This document shows positions 28,601 through 42,700 of a stretch of DNA of 64,000 nucleotides, piece after piece. The notes beneath the pieces were generated by a model. The model made no database searches. It saw only the letters and a list, made by a program, of their open reading frames with translations, and was not told the origin of the DNA. Position 1 is the first letter of the stretch. Every line of letters begins with the position of its first letter. Made by a program: the position numbers and the translations under genes. The DNA is from Hofstenia miamia (taxonomy: Eukaryota > Xenacoelomorpha > Acoela > Hofsteniidae), in NCBI GenBank assembly GCA_900660155.1, contig CABFPE010000279.1, positions 300,384 to 364,383 on the forward strand. The letters run 5' to 3'.

Positions 28601-30735
28601 ACCTTAGTTGAACTAGGTATACCAGAGAACTTAATCAATATGATGTCAAAATCTTTGACCTAAATATGTATTAACAACAGAACTAAATAATAAAACCATA
28701 CGTCCTGTTCCTCATAAAGAAAATACCAAAAATAATTGGGTCTACTACACGTCGGAAAACTATAATCCTCAAACCAAACTTTAGTTTCAGTTACCATCCC
28801 TTCAATATCTGAGCAGATTTGTTCGGTTGCTGTTGAAGAAACCGATGTAGACGACGAAGAAATTGCAGTGCCTAGAAACCGAAGTCATTAACCAAATTTA
28901 ATATATTCAAATAAATTGAACTAAGATATTTCTTTGTGATATCATAAGGTTAAGTTAAACCCTAATAGAAAAACTGCTCAAGGACACTCAAATGGCTTTT
29001 TGAAATATTAGCTTAGCATTGCAAATAATTAATAATAATAAATAATTAAATCAATTCAACTCATTGTTTGAAAATATTGCTTTCGATTTAGACGAAAATG
29101 GAAACAAATACACGATTTTTTTGCGAGATAATCCATCTTAACCATTTGTAATAGAAATGGCTCAATCAATAATGTCATAAAAATAATTTGCATCTGTTCG
29201 AATTTAATGAAGTAAAAGAGTACTTGTAAATGGGAAACATCCCTCGGCTGACAATGTAACAAACGAAATCTTCTCGCAAGAATCATCTTTTAGAAATATA
29301 TGCACAGCAACTGGTTTGTCTAAATCATCTGGAACAGAAATGACAGCATAGTCGTTGGCATCATGACTCATTGTCTAAAAATGACATATTCGATCTCCAA
29401 ACTTAAGAACTTTCAAGTAAATTTTAAGAAAAAATTTGCTTGCAGACAAATACACTTTTTGATATTCAAACCAACTAAATAACTGAAGGAAATTCTAGAA
29501 GAAAATTTTAATTATTTTAAATATTTTAATTTGTCTACATGAAATTGTTATTGTAATTATTTAGCTTGTTTATTGGATATATCTATATTTTAGTATGTAC
29601 AGTCAATTTTGTAAATATGTATATGTTTGTAAATATTATAATATTATATTATCTTTTGCAGATTTGTCAGCATGTGCAGCAAATGGATCGACATTAAGTA
29701 AACAAAATAAAGCTATTGCAGACTTATTATTATTTTTATTATTGTTTTGCTCTTTTTGTTGTTTGTATTTATATTTTAAATTGTCTTCTTTTGTACATTA
29801 GAATATTTTAATTTGCATTTCTTGTGAGTGTATATGTTCAATTCTGTAAATATGTGTATATTGTATATATTCATTTGCAACTTTGAAAACGTTAAATACA
29901 ATTTGAGCAAAGGGTTAACAAGTTCAATCGCATTATTAGATTTTGGCAAGCCCTTAATTCAATGGATTTTAAAATTCTGCAAGATAAGTTACGAGGGGCT
30001 GGTTTCAGCGCAGCTACTGTATATTTCAGCTTTTTGGAAAATAGGCGACAACGCGTAAAACTAAATGAATATTTTTCCAATTACTTAACCACAAATCGGG
30101 AAGTCCCACAGGGAACTGTACTGGGGCCACTTTTTGCTATATATTAATATGTCACGTATAGTACGAAATGCAAAATTATATCTCTTAAGCACAAATGAAA
30201 GATATTGAATCTTTAACAAATTATTTCTTGATCATTACAGTTAAAAACTAATGCTAATTAAACCCAGTTTATAATATTTGCTTCTGTTAAAAGTACTGCT
30301 TCGCAGAATAACTACAGCAAAATAAACTAGTTAAATATTTAGGAGTAGAAATTGGTAAATATCTAAATTTCAAAAATAATTTCATAAATAAACTTAAAAA
30401 ATGGTGCCTTATTAAATGGAGAACCCAAAAAATGAACTGTAGATTTTCCGCAAAACAACCATTTTCGTTCATGCTACATATAAAGGGAATAAACTCTGTG
30501 ATATTAGGCAAACTGAAAAAAATACTAGCTACAAAGAGCTTGCCAAAATGGCATTGCTGAAATTGCAAAGTATGATTCTAGAATATTTATTGATTATCTC
30601 CATCATGATCCAATGTGTAAATAATATGACAGCATTTATTTGTAATGTAATGGTGCTTACTTATATTATTCATGTATGCATATATATANNNNNNNNNNNN
30701 NNNNNNNNNNNNNNNNNNNNNNNNNNNNNNNNNNN

Positions 30736-30769
<34 letters not shown>

Positions 30770-33700
30770 GATTGTAAACTCTCGTTTGTAGAAGTAAATA
30801 TATGTTTCTTATAATAAATTTGCTTTGACTCTTATTATTATCTAACAAAGTTTTATTTCTATTGAAATAAGTAGCCTACAATAAAATCGAAATTCGCTAT
30901 ACATACATTAGGAATTTGTTGTGTTTTTGATGACCCAATAATTTTTCGCTGTGAAAATAAATTTTTTTAATCGCTTGAATTTTCTAAGATTTTCAGCATA
31001 TTTTATGGAAAAGGATAAGTTACTCCATAACAGACTAGGTGCATGCATAAACGAAATATTCCATACATTTGATTCATTTGCTGTTATTATTATCATTATT
31101 CTCACAAATGTTAATAAATTTTCATGGAAATACAAAATTACACTCTGAAAAAACAGAATAAATATGCCAATAATCTGAATTGCTACAATTAGACACGCAA
31201 GCTCTTTTATTTTTTTGATTTGATCAAAATTAAGAAATGTATAAGAACATAAGATCAAAGAGTAAAAAACAATTAACATTGTTGCACATGTTATTGATGC
31301 ATACAAATCCAGCTTATTCGAAAAATAATTAGATTTAGCGCTAGTGTATTCTTCCATGACTGTCCATAATTTTTTATAAATAACGCTTACCTTCGCAGAA
31401 GCAATAGCAGACGATTTTTCTGAACTTGATCGATATTCATTTACAGTGTTCACAAAGAAAAATTCCGAAATGTCAGTACCATTGTTTTTTACTTCGTACA
31501 CAAGTTTATAGTTGACAGATGTACTTGATTCAGATTCGAAATAAATTGACATGAAGTCAATTTCTTCAACGTAATTTGGATTCTAAATATGCAAGTTCAA
31601 AACAAATACCTAGACAGTGAAAAAATTAAAAGTAATTTATTAATAATAAACTAATAAACAAATCAAAATAGTAACAACCACACAGAAAAATATGTTATCG
31701 ACTTTAATTAGTAAATCGGTAATCATGCAAATAATAAAACTGATTCATTCTTCTAAAATAAGGTCAATGCAAAACTTCGTAGGTTTAGTTGAAATGAGTG
31801 AAAATGAGAAACCAATATTAGAACTAAAATAATTTTTTTGAGATATTTGTAGTACTCATTATTATGACGAAATTGCACTACATCTGCTCATATGGGTATT
31901 GAAAACCCTCAAAATGTTTTTGAATTCACATTCTAAATTCAAGAAAGCAGTTATTTAGAACAAGTCAAACATTCAACTCTCTCCATCATTAATGAGAACA
32001 TAAAGAAAAATGGAATGATTTCAAAAATTATTATATCGTTATAACCCCTCAGATAAATTTTTAACTTATCTCAAAATTTATAAGGTAACTCAGGGTAATT
32101 CAGCTAGACTACTAATATAAACTAGTAATGATTTTTATATTAGAAAAAATAAAATTAATTTTCATTCTTAAAACACAAATGGACCCTTTTATTTTAAAAA
32201 GTGGTTAAACACTACAACAGGTTTGAAATACCTTATCAATAAGGGCGGTCAAAATCCTATCTTGCATATCTCCATTGCATTTTGGTTTTTCCACTAAAAC
32301 AACTTCCGTCCGTTCTTCCATATTATCTGCAGCAGAGCAAATGGTAGGTGTTGTAGTTACAGTTGGAGAAGATGTTTGGATTATTGTTGTTGTAGTATGT
32401 AAAGTAGTAGTTGACTCACAATGGGGAAGAGTAATGTTTTCTATAATTCTCCCAGCTGAGCAATACCTAAAGAAATTAAGTTAGTGCTTAAAATTAAATA
32501 AACAGGAAATGTTTATTATTATTAACAATAAAAACGATTTTGTTTAGTACTATATAGACTAGAGATTAGATATATGAAAACAAATGCACATAATGTGAAA
32601 GCAACATAGATATTCTCGATATTACTAGAAAAATGAATCATCAGATTTGCAAAAGCTTAGAAGTAATTTACAATGTAATAAAAAAGCCCCATCTAAGTTT
32701 TCATGCTAACAATCAAGGATTAAAAACGATTTTATCTACATTACATAAACTAGTTTCATTATTTCAATGAAATTGGTTTTTTGAATTTTCGAATATCTGT
32801 AGTATCTAAAACAAAAAGCATGCGTCATTTATCAGTAAAAAAATATAAAACGAATATTAAAAATTTTTTGAAAAAACTTGCCAGCAGATACACACATCAC
32901 AGTCACAATGCCAAGTACTTCCAGGTATTTCAATATCAGGAGGCGAGCATGTTGCAGTAAACGTAGTTCCTCCGCTACCTAAAACAGAATAGGACTTGAG
33001 ATATTTGGAAATCATGTACCTGTAGTTTCAAGAGGTTCAGTACTAACACTACTAGTAATAGTTGTCGAACCAATACGAGCTGTTATTCTTGTTAAAAGAG
33101 ATGTCGACTGAATTAGGGTTGTAGCACTGCTTGGAATTAAAGGAGATGTCAATGATTCAGGTATACCAGACAGAGATGTAGTTGTGAGCTCAGAAGCTTG
33201 CTGCATAGAAGAACTAGTTTGTCCTTGCCTTGTTGTTTGAGAGCCAGGTACACCAGTTGGAGCAATTGACGGCTTTGGTGCAGATGTCTGCTTCCCAGAA
33301 GCAGCGGTTTCTTCACCTTCTGTAGTTTGAGAGCCAGGTACACCAGTTGGAGCAATTGACGGCTTTGGTGCAGATGTCTGTTTCCCAGAAACAGCGGTTT
33401 CTTCACTTTCTGTAGTTTGAGAGCCAGGTACACCAGTTGGAGCAATTGATGGCTTTGGTGCAGATGTCTGTTTCCCAGAAACAGCGGTTTCTTCACTTTC
33501 TGTAGTTTGAGAGCCAGGTACACCAGTTGGAGCAATTGATGGCTTTGGTGCAGATGTCTGTTTCCCAGAAACAGCGGTTTCTTCACTTTCTGTAGTTTGA
33601 GAGCCAGGTACACCAGTTGGAGCAATTGACGGCTTTGGTGCAGATGTCTGTTTCCCAGAAGCAGCGGTTTCTTCACCTTCTGTAGTTTGAGAGCCAGGTA

Positions 33701-36700
33701 CACTAGTTGGAGCAATTGACGGCTTTGGTGCAGAAGTTTGTTCCATAGCAGTAGCAGGTTGAGAGCTAGGTCGAGAAACTGCAGGAATTGATGATTTCGG
33801 TCCAGATGTCTGTCCTATAGAGGAACCAGCTTGACTGCTTTTTGTAGATTCTGATTCGGGTAAAGCAGTTGCCTGAGTCGGTCGTGAATGTGCTTCAACT
33901 GTTGAAAGTGAACCCATTGGATTCGGGCATTTGCATTCCTAAATATTGTTTCTTTATGGCAAACAATTTTAAGATAATTACACAGTAATAAAAAATACTT
34001 ACTTCCTTATGTACACATTGGTAATCTTCCCAAACAGTGCCCTCGGGGCAACCGCAAAAATAATCTGTTGTGCAATCATACTGCGTTATGTCTTCACATG
34101 ATTTTCCATAATTTGAAACGTCATCACAGTCGATTGGACAGGAACTTGAATTTTGAGCGCCATTCACACATTTAACGACATGATAACCATCACAAAGTTC
34201 TAGGCATTTGTTCGTAACGATAGTTTACAATCATTATTTTGTGTATTTATATAGCCACTGTGTTGAGAGTTTGACCAAAAAATATAATTTCAATCAATTT
34301 CTAACTTGAATTTGAAAATTTGAGTAGCTTAATTTGAACTGTGCAACATTGGTAAAAGTTTAAAATTGATTAGAATTATTTTATACATTCAAATAAAATT
34401 TAGCAATTATAAATGTGGCCAAATAATTATATTAAACTGAATCCCAATCAAATATATAATTAAGCTTACATGTACAAACTATGTGGTATAAAAATGGTAC
34501 CATGATACATTTGGAAGAACCAAATTAAAATTCGTAATAAGTAAGCATGTTCTGTGCCATAAAAATAAAATTTTTTCAATATATTGATATTTTATCCTAT
34601 TTTTAAGTTGATAGTTTTTAGAAAATTGAGAAAAACACTAGATACGCGAAATATTATTAAGAAGAAACTAACTGTCAAACATATCAACAACAATACAAAT
34701 TGTCCAATTTTGCATAATAGACAATTCGTCAATACTAAAATTTGAAAATCACTGTTTACTTGTGAAGCTTTAAAATTTGAATATGATTTGAAAGCTTTGA
34801 AGGTTTCCGTAAGTGGTGAAACAATAATCGAACATATATCTAATGCATATCTCAACCTTTTAAAATACTGGATGAACACATTCTTTCAGAGATTGTTTAC
34901 CACTAGAACAGCGAATATTCCTTGAGAATAAATTTACATCTGATGTTTCAAATGACAAAATGATTGAATAGAAACAAAATTTCTACTAATAGCAAATTCA
35001 ATGAGATTATCAAGATAATTGGAAGTATTTCTAGTGTAAATAATTTTATTAAAAATTCGGCTATATATCTTATGTATGTCTTAGTAACAAATAAGCACTT
35101 AAAGTTTTCTAGTCACCCCCTTTTCGTGAGCCAAAAAATACTTAATGAGAAACGCAAACTTTCAAATTGTTTAACTTTATTCAAAAGAAATATTATTTAG
35201 CTTAGTTGGCTTACAACACGTGAAGAAGAATAATATCTTTGCCTCTGGTTGTTAGCTAAAGCAATTTTAAATTACCACATGCATACTGTAACCAGTAACC
35301 TGCAAACTTTCTGCATACGTATAGGAATTTTTTTCATTAAACGAAGTTTCAAAAATACCAAATTTGTTTTAATTCCGCTCAAATAATATTAAGCAAAATG
35401 AAATCAGAATAGTTAAGATTTAACAAAATGAATAAAAATCAATTCTAACACCACTGATTTATATAAATGTTTTTTCATCAAATTAAACGGCTCATTAAAT
35501 ATTGTCCTAACATTCAATAAATTGAAAAATATGGTTACTAAATGCAATACGTAATTATTATAACACTTACTGCATGTTTGACCGGAACTTTCGCAATCTT
35601 CACAGCTGTGAACAAGAAGCGATATGTAATTATAGTTTGTGGATAGCCTAAATAATTGCTTTGATATACTTCCTAGTGTGAAAAAATATGTGATGGCTAT
35701 CATTTAGTAGTAATAGAAATTGTAAAGCGAATTTACATGATTGTCGAAAAGTGACGAAGAGTATATAAGTTGATATTCTTCATATGTTTCAGAATAATTA
35801 AAAAAAACTATTTTTGTACTTAAGAATTCAACTTCAAAGGAATGGACATCGAGTATTAGTATAAAACTCGAAAACAATCATTTCTGACTTACGTTGGTAA
35901 ACAATCGTCTCCAGTCAAGGTGCTCTTGTGATCAATAAATTCCACTTTAAAGAAACGAGCATCGGGATTTTGATCGAATGGGAATTTCACAACGGTCGCA
36001 TATGAATCCGCCATGTTAACATCATAATAATAGGGCTCCTAAATGCATTAGTGAGTAAAAATTTCAAAAAATGTATTGTAATACTTACAGCGGTTGAATC
36101 TTCGCCAATAATTAAATAGCTCTTTTCACCAGATTCCTTGGTTAATGGCTCTTTTCGGTATTCTTCCCAAGTGTTAGCCGCAAAGCCCTTCGAAAATTTA
36201 ATTCGCAGTTTAGAAGGCAAACAATCACCATCTTCGCTACGCAATGTAATCTGTTGGATATTAATAAAACTAGAGTTTCCCGTGATTGTTCCCTTTTCAA
36301 ATGTGCCTGAATCGGTATCCTTACCAAAATCAAATATTACAGCATTGTAATTTTGAATATCGAAACCGTCATTCTCGGAAAGCACATCGTCAAAAGTAAA
36401 TAAGTCAAGGCTCACTTCAGATTGAATGCCATCGGGATTCACCTTGAAAACCTTGCGTGGTTTAATTACATGCGGATTCTCTGCACAGGTCTTGTTTACT
36501 TTCTCTTCACAACCTTTAATACGAACATCAAACGCTAGAGTATTTCCTGGTTTGGAAATAGAAACAGGCACTAATATTATTGCAGATACGTTGTGAAGCA
36601 ATGGAAAAGCACGTAAATCAAAACTTTGTGAAGATACCGGTGTAGCTGATTGACCAACTCCAGTCCACGTAAAAAGCTAAATATTAGTTTATGTGATTAC

Positions 36701-39700
36701 CCATTAATAAAAACCTTGAATCCCATTAAACTTAAATATTTAAACTGACCAAAAATGTTGTAATGTTTTATGGAAAGTAAACTGCAAAGATTTTCTGAAA
36801 CATATTTCGTGTTTTTATGTAAAAATAAATTAAAAATCTTTAGTAGAAATGTCGGTAAATTACAATACATGAATTTACATTGTACAAACCAAATCCAATT
36901 ATTGTAAGAAGATCTGTCTATTTTGATAAAAATAGCAAGGTTTTATATTAAAAACTAAAATAAAATTTGGATTACAATTTATTTTAAAACAGCACTATGT
37001 CATGCTTTAAGTATATTCAGAATTTATAAGCCTTAATAATATGCAAAAACTGTTTAAAACATGTGTCAATTCTGCAGTTTCCAAACATTTTTTGCAACCG
37101 GTTAAATTGTTGACCTCGTATAAGAACTAGGCAGCTTGTGCACACATTACTCGAACATAACAAACTTGGAATCAAGTGTATCAAAGAAATTGAGGATTTT
37201 GATTTGATGAAAATCTTATCAATTCGGTATAAAAACGGGAGCAGCTGCCCCCTCCTCCTCGTTGGCGCTCATGCGATAAGCAATTAGATGCAAAATACAT
37301 GTTCAACTAATATGAAATTGCAACACAGCACTATAGACAAATGTGCCAAAAACAAACTTCACTTACAGCAATATTATTGGAGTTTACGTATTCTATACTA
37401 TTATCGTTAATGTTTTCAACTTCCGTGACAGACATCTTAGTGAAATTAGCAGTTTTCGTTGTAACTGAATCAGCGTTAACTTTATAGTATTCTTCAATGC
37501 CATTAGCACCAATAGTCTTACAGTATAAAAGGAATTCTGAAATGGATGGTAAAAGTGACGTAGGATTCAAAAGCTCTATGCTATCCAACTTGTTCTAAAT
37601 TAACAGCGCTTAAGCCAAATGAAACGCATTAATAAAAAACATTTACATTGAACAACGATAGTTTATAATATTTGGCGACATTTTATAATTCAATTATTCT
37701 AAAATAAAATTATAAAAGTTCATATGCAGAACTCATCTTAGAAACACTCTAGTACCCGCGATATATGTGCACGGTAAAAGCTAGTACTAGTTAAAGCTAC
37801 AGAATGTATTGCTTTCAAATAAAAACTAAATAAAAAATGAACAAAATTTATGATGTATTCCTGGAAAATGTATAACAATTATAAAATGAATCTAATGCAA
37901 ATTTCGATGAACTAACAAAAGCAGTGATCACCATATTTATAATCTGCTTAATATATCTATTAACAGCTTGGCTAAAAATACATATAAATAAACTTTGAAA
38001 GCTGTGAATAGATTTACTCAAAAGATACTTATTATTGCTATAATTAATCAATTTTATCATCTAGTTCCAAACCAATTTATTCCAAAGCATCATTTTTTCA
38101 CAAAAACCATCTCAGTTGCAAAGCTAAACGCATGAGAATTTTGGCATTAAATAATGAAATTCTTGTCTCTTTTTCTGGTATTCAACAAAATTTAGTAAGA
38201 AATCTGTTAAACAGATGGGTTAAATAAATGTGTTATAGTTTTTGTCAAATGAATCTCTTATATTTAATAAAAAAGCGTACGTGCTAGTAGTTGCGTTATT
38301 GCACTAATTTTGATTAGCGCGAATGCAATGATATGCGCTTGCGTGATCGATAAGAGTGGGAGATATATTCAAGTATACATCGATACGACATTCGACTCAT
38401 GAACAGGATCTAATTTTTCTTTATCCATACTTGTAATAATTGTATCCCGCACCCGCCCGTACCAGCGAGTAAGCACGTACCCGAACACCCCTAATATATA
38501 TATATATATATNATTTTAAACCTTATTATAATCCGCCTCTGAAGTTACTGCACTACATCTTGAATACATACAATTCCCTATTTATCAGTAATTAAACAGT
38601 CATAACTCCTGATTGGAATTATATTTTTACTTGAAATTTGGAGTGTTCATGAACGATTTTTCGGCACACAAAATAAAATTCGGAGCCCCAAATCAACAAC
38701 TCTCAAATTTATGTATTAAATTTTTAGTCACCACTTTTTGGTGCATACTAGATACTTCATACTAAACATTTTGTACCTACATAACTATTGGGTCTCCAAA
38801 ATAGTCTAAAATTGTTTATTAAAGATTTTAGTCTAATATTGGGGCTCAATTTTTGGCTATATTTATATAATTATTTTGTTGTTTTGATATTTTCCAAAAT
38901 TGTTTAAAATTGTTTTTAATAAGTTTTATGCCTATTTTTGGATAACAAATAATGTATTGCCAGGTGCGGTCACACCCTCTTAGTGACGCCACTAGTAACT
39001 ATGACACCAATGAGACAGAACATTTTCTTTAAGAACATTTGTGTTTGCATAATGTTATTCGAACAAATTGCAGTAACTAAAGAACTTTATAGAGTGTTCA
39101 TGTTCACACAATCTATATAGAATAGTCCCTTACGTCTTTCTGGTAATTCATTTATTGCAGTAAAACATGCAGTGTCGTAATGAAATCCATTCTAAAATGA
39201 AAGTTGAGCAGATTGAAAATCACTAGTGTGCGCTTGACAAAATTTTGATAAACTATTTAATTTGGAAATTATTTAGTTGTTAAATTAAATAATCAACAGT
39301 GCGCGCTTAGCCTTAAAAAGAAAAAACAATTTCCCCCAAATTCATGAGTCATCGACACATCTATTGGTGTAGGTCGTTGAAGGAAATGTTAAAAAAGTGT
39401 ACCAAATTGTATTGCTGTGTCCAAAAGTACTTGAAAATATTAACTATTTTTTTTGAAAATGGAAATTTATAAGAATGTTTTTGAATTCTCTTCACACTTA
39501 ATGTTCAAGTAAATATAAGATTTTAAGCCCATGGGATCAACAACGAACTTTAACTATTGTTTTATATGTAAATAGACCTTCAAAACCCATTGCGACATGC
39601 CGTGCACAGAGTCAGAGCTCGCGAAACACCTCAATGATAGAGCTCTAGGTAGCATTGTTCCAGGATCATTAAACATTTTCAAAAATTCCCTAGCTGTTTA

Positions 39701-42700
39701 AACCTATTACAGTTGAGGGGGGCAAAATTGCCCCCCTTGTCGGAGATTTTTTATAAGTTTTTTTAGACCCCATTACACAACTAAATTTTTCGACTCAGTG
39801 AACAAAATTTATCTATAACCAATCCCTGAAAATTTTGAGTGAAAAGGACCTGTACTTTTTCCTCTGTAAGCATTTTCCGGAGGTCTATTGGCAAAATTTC
39901 GGTAAAAAATGGTAAAATACTTAGTTTTTTGAGGCTATAACACAATATTTTTGTCTGTATAAGCTTTGAGACGTAGGTTTTCCAATGTATTATGTCTAAG
40001 GTAACACAAATCAATGAAAAAAACTTTCCTTTTTGTTTTTGTATCAATTTGTGGTTCAAAAAATGAAAAATGTGGAAAAAAGTCTATTTTATGACCCGCG
40101 ATGACGTCATATATTTTCAATTTTCGCAATAAATAATGCTCAAAATCTGTTCAAATTTTAACCAAACGATGTTTGGAAACTAATTATGTTATAAGTATCC
40201 AATATACATCAAAAAATATGTATAAGATGCTTTTTATGCAATTTTTGTTGCAAAAATGCTAAAATCAGAGAAAATCGGCTATGTCGACATAAAATGATGA
40301 CGTCATCACAAGACCACGTGACCATAAACGATGGTACCTTTTTTAATATCATGTACATTGTTATATTCCCATTTTGAGGGTTATGTTCGTTGCATGATAT
40401 CTAGCAGAGATCATGCTACTATTTTGAAATCCAATGACACGTTGAGAACAATTAAAGCATTCTGGTAGATTAATAGAGAAACTTACATTTCTATCGCACT
40501 CAGGAACCAGATTTTTAGCAATAGTAAAAATTATATATTCTAGCATTCCTATTCCCGAAAATGCCACATGCTCATTTTTAGCAAGATGTAAATTTCGACA
40601 GATGTCGGACAACAAGTGTCATAATGCGCGGACTCAGACTTCCTTTATTTCGGTGTTCAATTGCCAGTAACAAATATTTATCATTATAAACAGTATGGCT
40701 GAAACATCCGTTTCTAATGAAAACACCACATGAAAGGCAGAAAATAAGGCTAACGATTGCTTTTTCTGCATTCGAGGCCATTTTCCTGGCAGTAATTGTG
40801 TACTGTATATTTTCGCGTCACATGATCCCTTTTTCTGAAACTAATTGATTTGTTTTGAATTCCCTTCTGTCTTAGGCTCTCTCAGAGACTTCTAAATATT
40901 TAGAAGTCTATGGCTCTCTTCGCTACAACAAGGTGAGCGCGTGATGCGAGGTGATATCTGTAACGTCCTTTACATGACTTCATAACAGCACCGTGACAGC
41001 TAATTGGTTCATCGATTCCTCCACTCATCAAGCGCTCAATGGGTTACGCTCTACAACATTCTTTGTTGTGAAGTCGCGGTCACGTGTTGTTTTAAAATGC
41101 TCTTCAGTTGTAGTGATGGAGCTAGTAGGGCCCGGCGAGATACCGATACCGCGGTATTTTGACAATACCGAAGAAATTGATCGGTTTTATTTAAAAGTAT
41201 CAAAATATTATTTAATTGATATAACCATTTTATACTACAACTGCAAAAAATTGATTATTTTATTTTTGTCTTTAATTATAATTTGTAGTGCTGAAATAGA
41301 AATTAGATTTAAATATTCACTTTTGTTCGCTATAAAATTTTATGCGCGCGTAAGTAATCACCGCTTGATTGGAAATTATGTTTAATCGCAACTAATTATA
41401 TCAGGAATTCCGCGAGGAAATAATCATCGTGTGTTTCGGGCTTTACACCAATTAAAATATCAAACATTGTTTCATTTTCTTTAACAACAATAGCCTTGAC
41501 TACTCGTATTAATTTTTCTCAACCGTAAGACATACACGAATGTAAAACACTACCATTTGTTGTATAGAAAAATAATGTGGATTTAATACAATAAAATAAT
41601 GATTGCAAAATAAATTGGAAATACATATACCGGATAACAGAATAGGAAGCGAAAGTGTTTGGATTGGAACGTCCATATCATCAATAGTTTTGGATTCATA
41701 AGTGAATTCCTAAAGATATATTTCAAATAAAACATTAACTATAAATCATACATAGTCTGTTAACTTCCATAATACTGTAATTGAGTTGAAGAAAAATATT
41801 TTATTATTCCATAATTCCTACATTATCAATATTTCCTACATAATCAATAATATAAAAATATAAAATTTACAATTTTTTTTGGCCCTCAGAAGACTAGAAT
41901 TATATTCGAGTCATTTTACTTGGGCTTTAAAGCCATTGGTATCTTTAAGCTGTCTTTTTTGCTGCTGAGTGGTTTCAAACCTGCCAGAATTCTAGAAGAT
42001 CTTGGTATTATACAGGTTTGCAAAATTAGATTTTATTTTGAATAGAAATGAATATTTGGTTTCAATGTAAATATTGGTAATACTTAACCTTAAACAGCTT
42101 GGAGATTTTTGAAAAAGTTTCATACCCTACAAAAAATTTCTTAAACCCCTATAGCTCAAAAACTCAAAGCTATGCTCAATATTGGGTAATAGAATTTTTC
42201 TAAATAGCGAAATACATGGCTCGTTCTTGACATATTTTTACATAAACATCACTTGCAATAACTTGTTTATATTATCATCATATGCTAAATATAATAAAAA
42301 ATGACTAGAAAATGAAGAATTTCAAATACAGATAAATCGATTAATAATTAATTGTATAAATTAAGTGTATTCAAACTTCAATGTAATGATGAGCAAGCCT
42401 CAACAAGTAAAATTCGGTACATTGTAAAATTATATACTCTAGAATTCAATTGTCCCATTAATGATAAATTATATTTTTAGCAACAATTGCACAAAAACTA
42501 ATATTTCAAGTCAATAAAATTTTATAATGAGTAGGAATTCTGATTGTGAATATTTTGTTACTGATCAAACACAGCTGATTTCATAATAATGGGAAATGTA
42601 TTATACCTTTATTGTTGTGTACTTCGACTTAAGCACATTAATGTTCGAAATATCGTTCCTCCAGTTAGAATCCATTTTCTCGTATTCATCAAAAGGTGTT

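Noticed and set aside
33149-33715. Long Leu/Gln-rich frame overlapping the mucin repeat
   Set aside because: It is an alternative frame of the 90-bp repeat; only the Ser/Thr/Pro frame joins both neighbouring exons in phase.
33235-33760. Evenly spaced repeats reminiscent of a CRISPR array
   Set aside because: Units are contiguous, coding, 90 bp and without unique spacers, in a eukaryotic exon.
40578-40781. 67-codon minus frame starting MASNAEKAIV
   Set aside because: No recognisable domain, no matching downstream exon, and it ends in a stop before the candidate exon frame.
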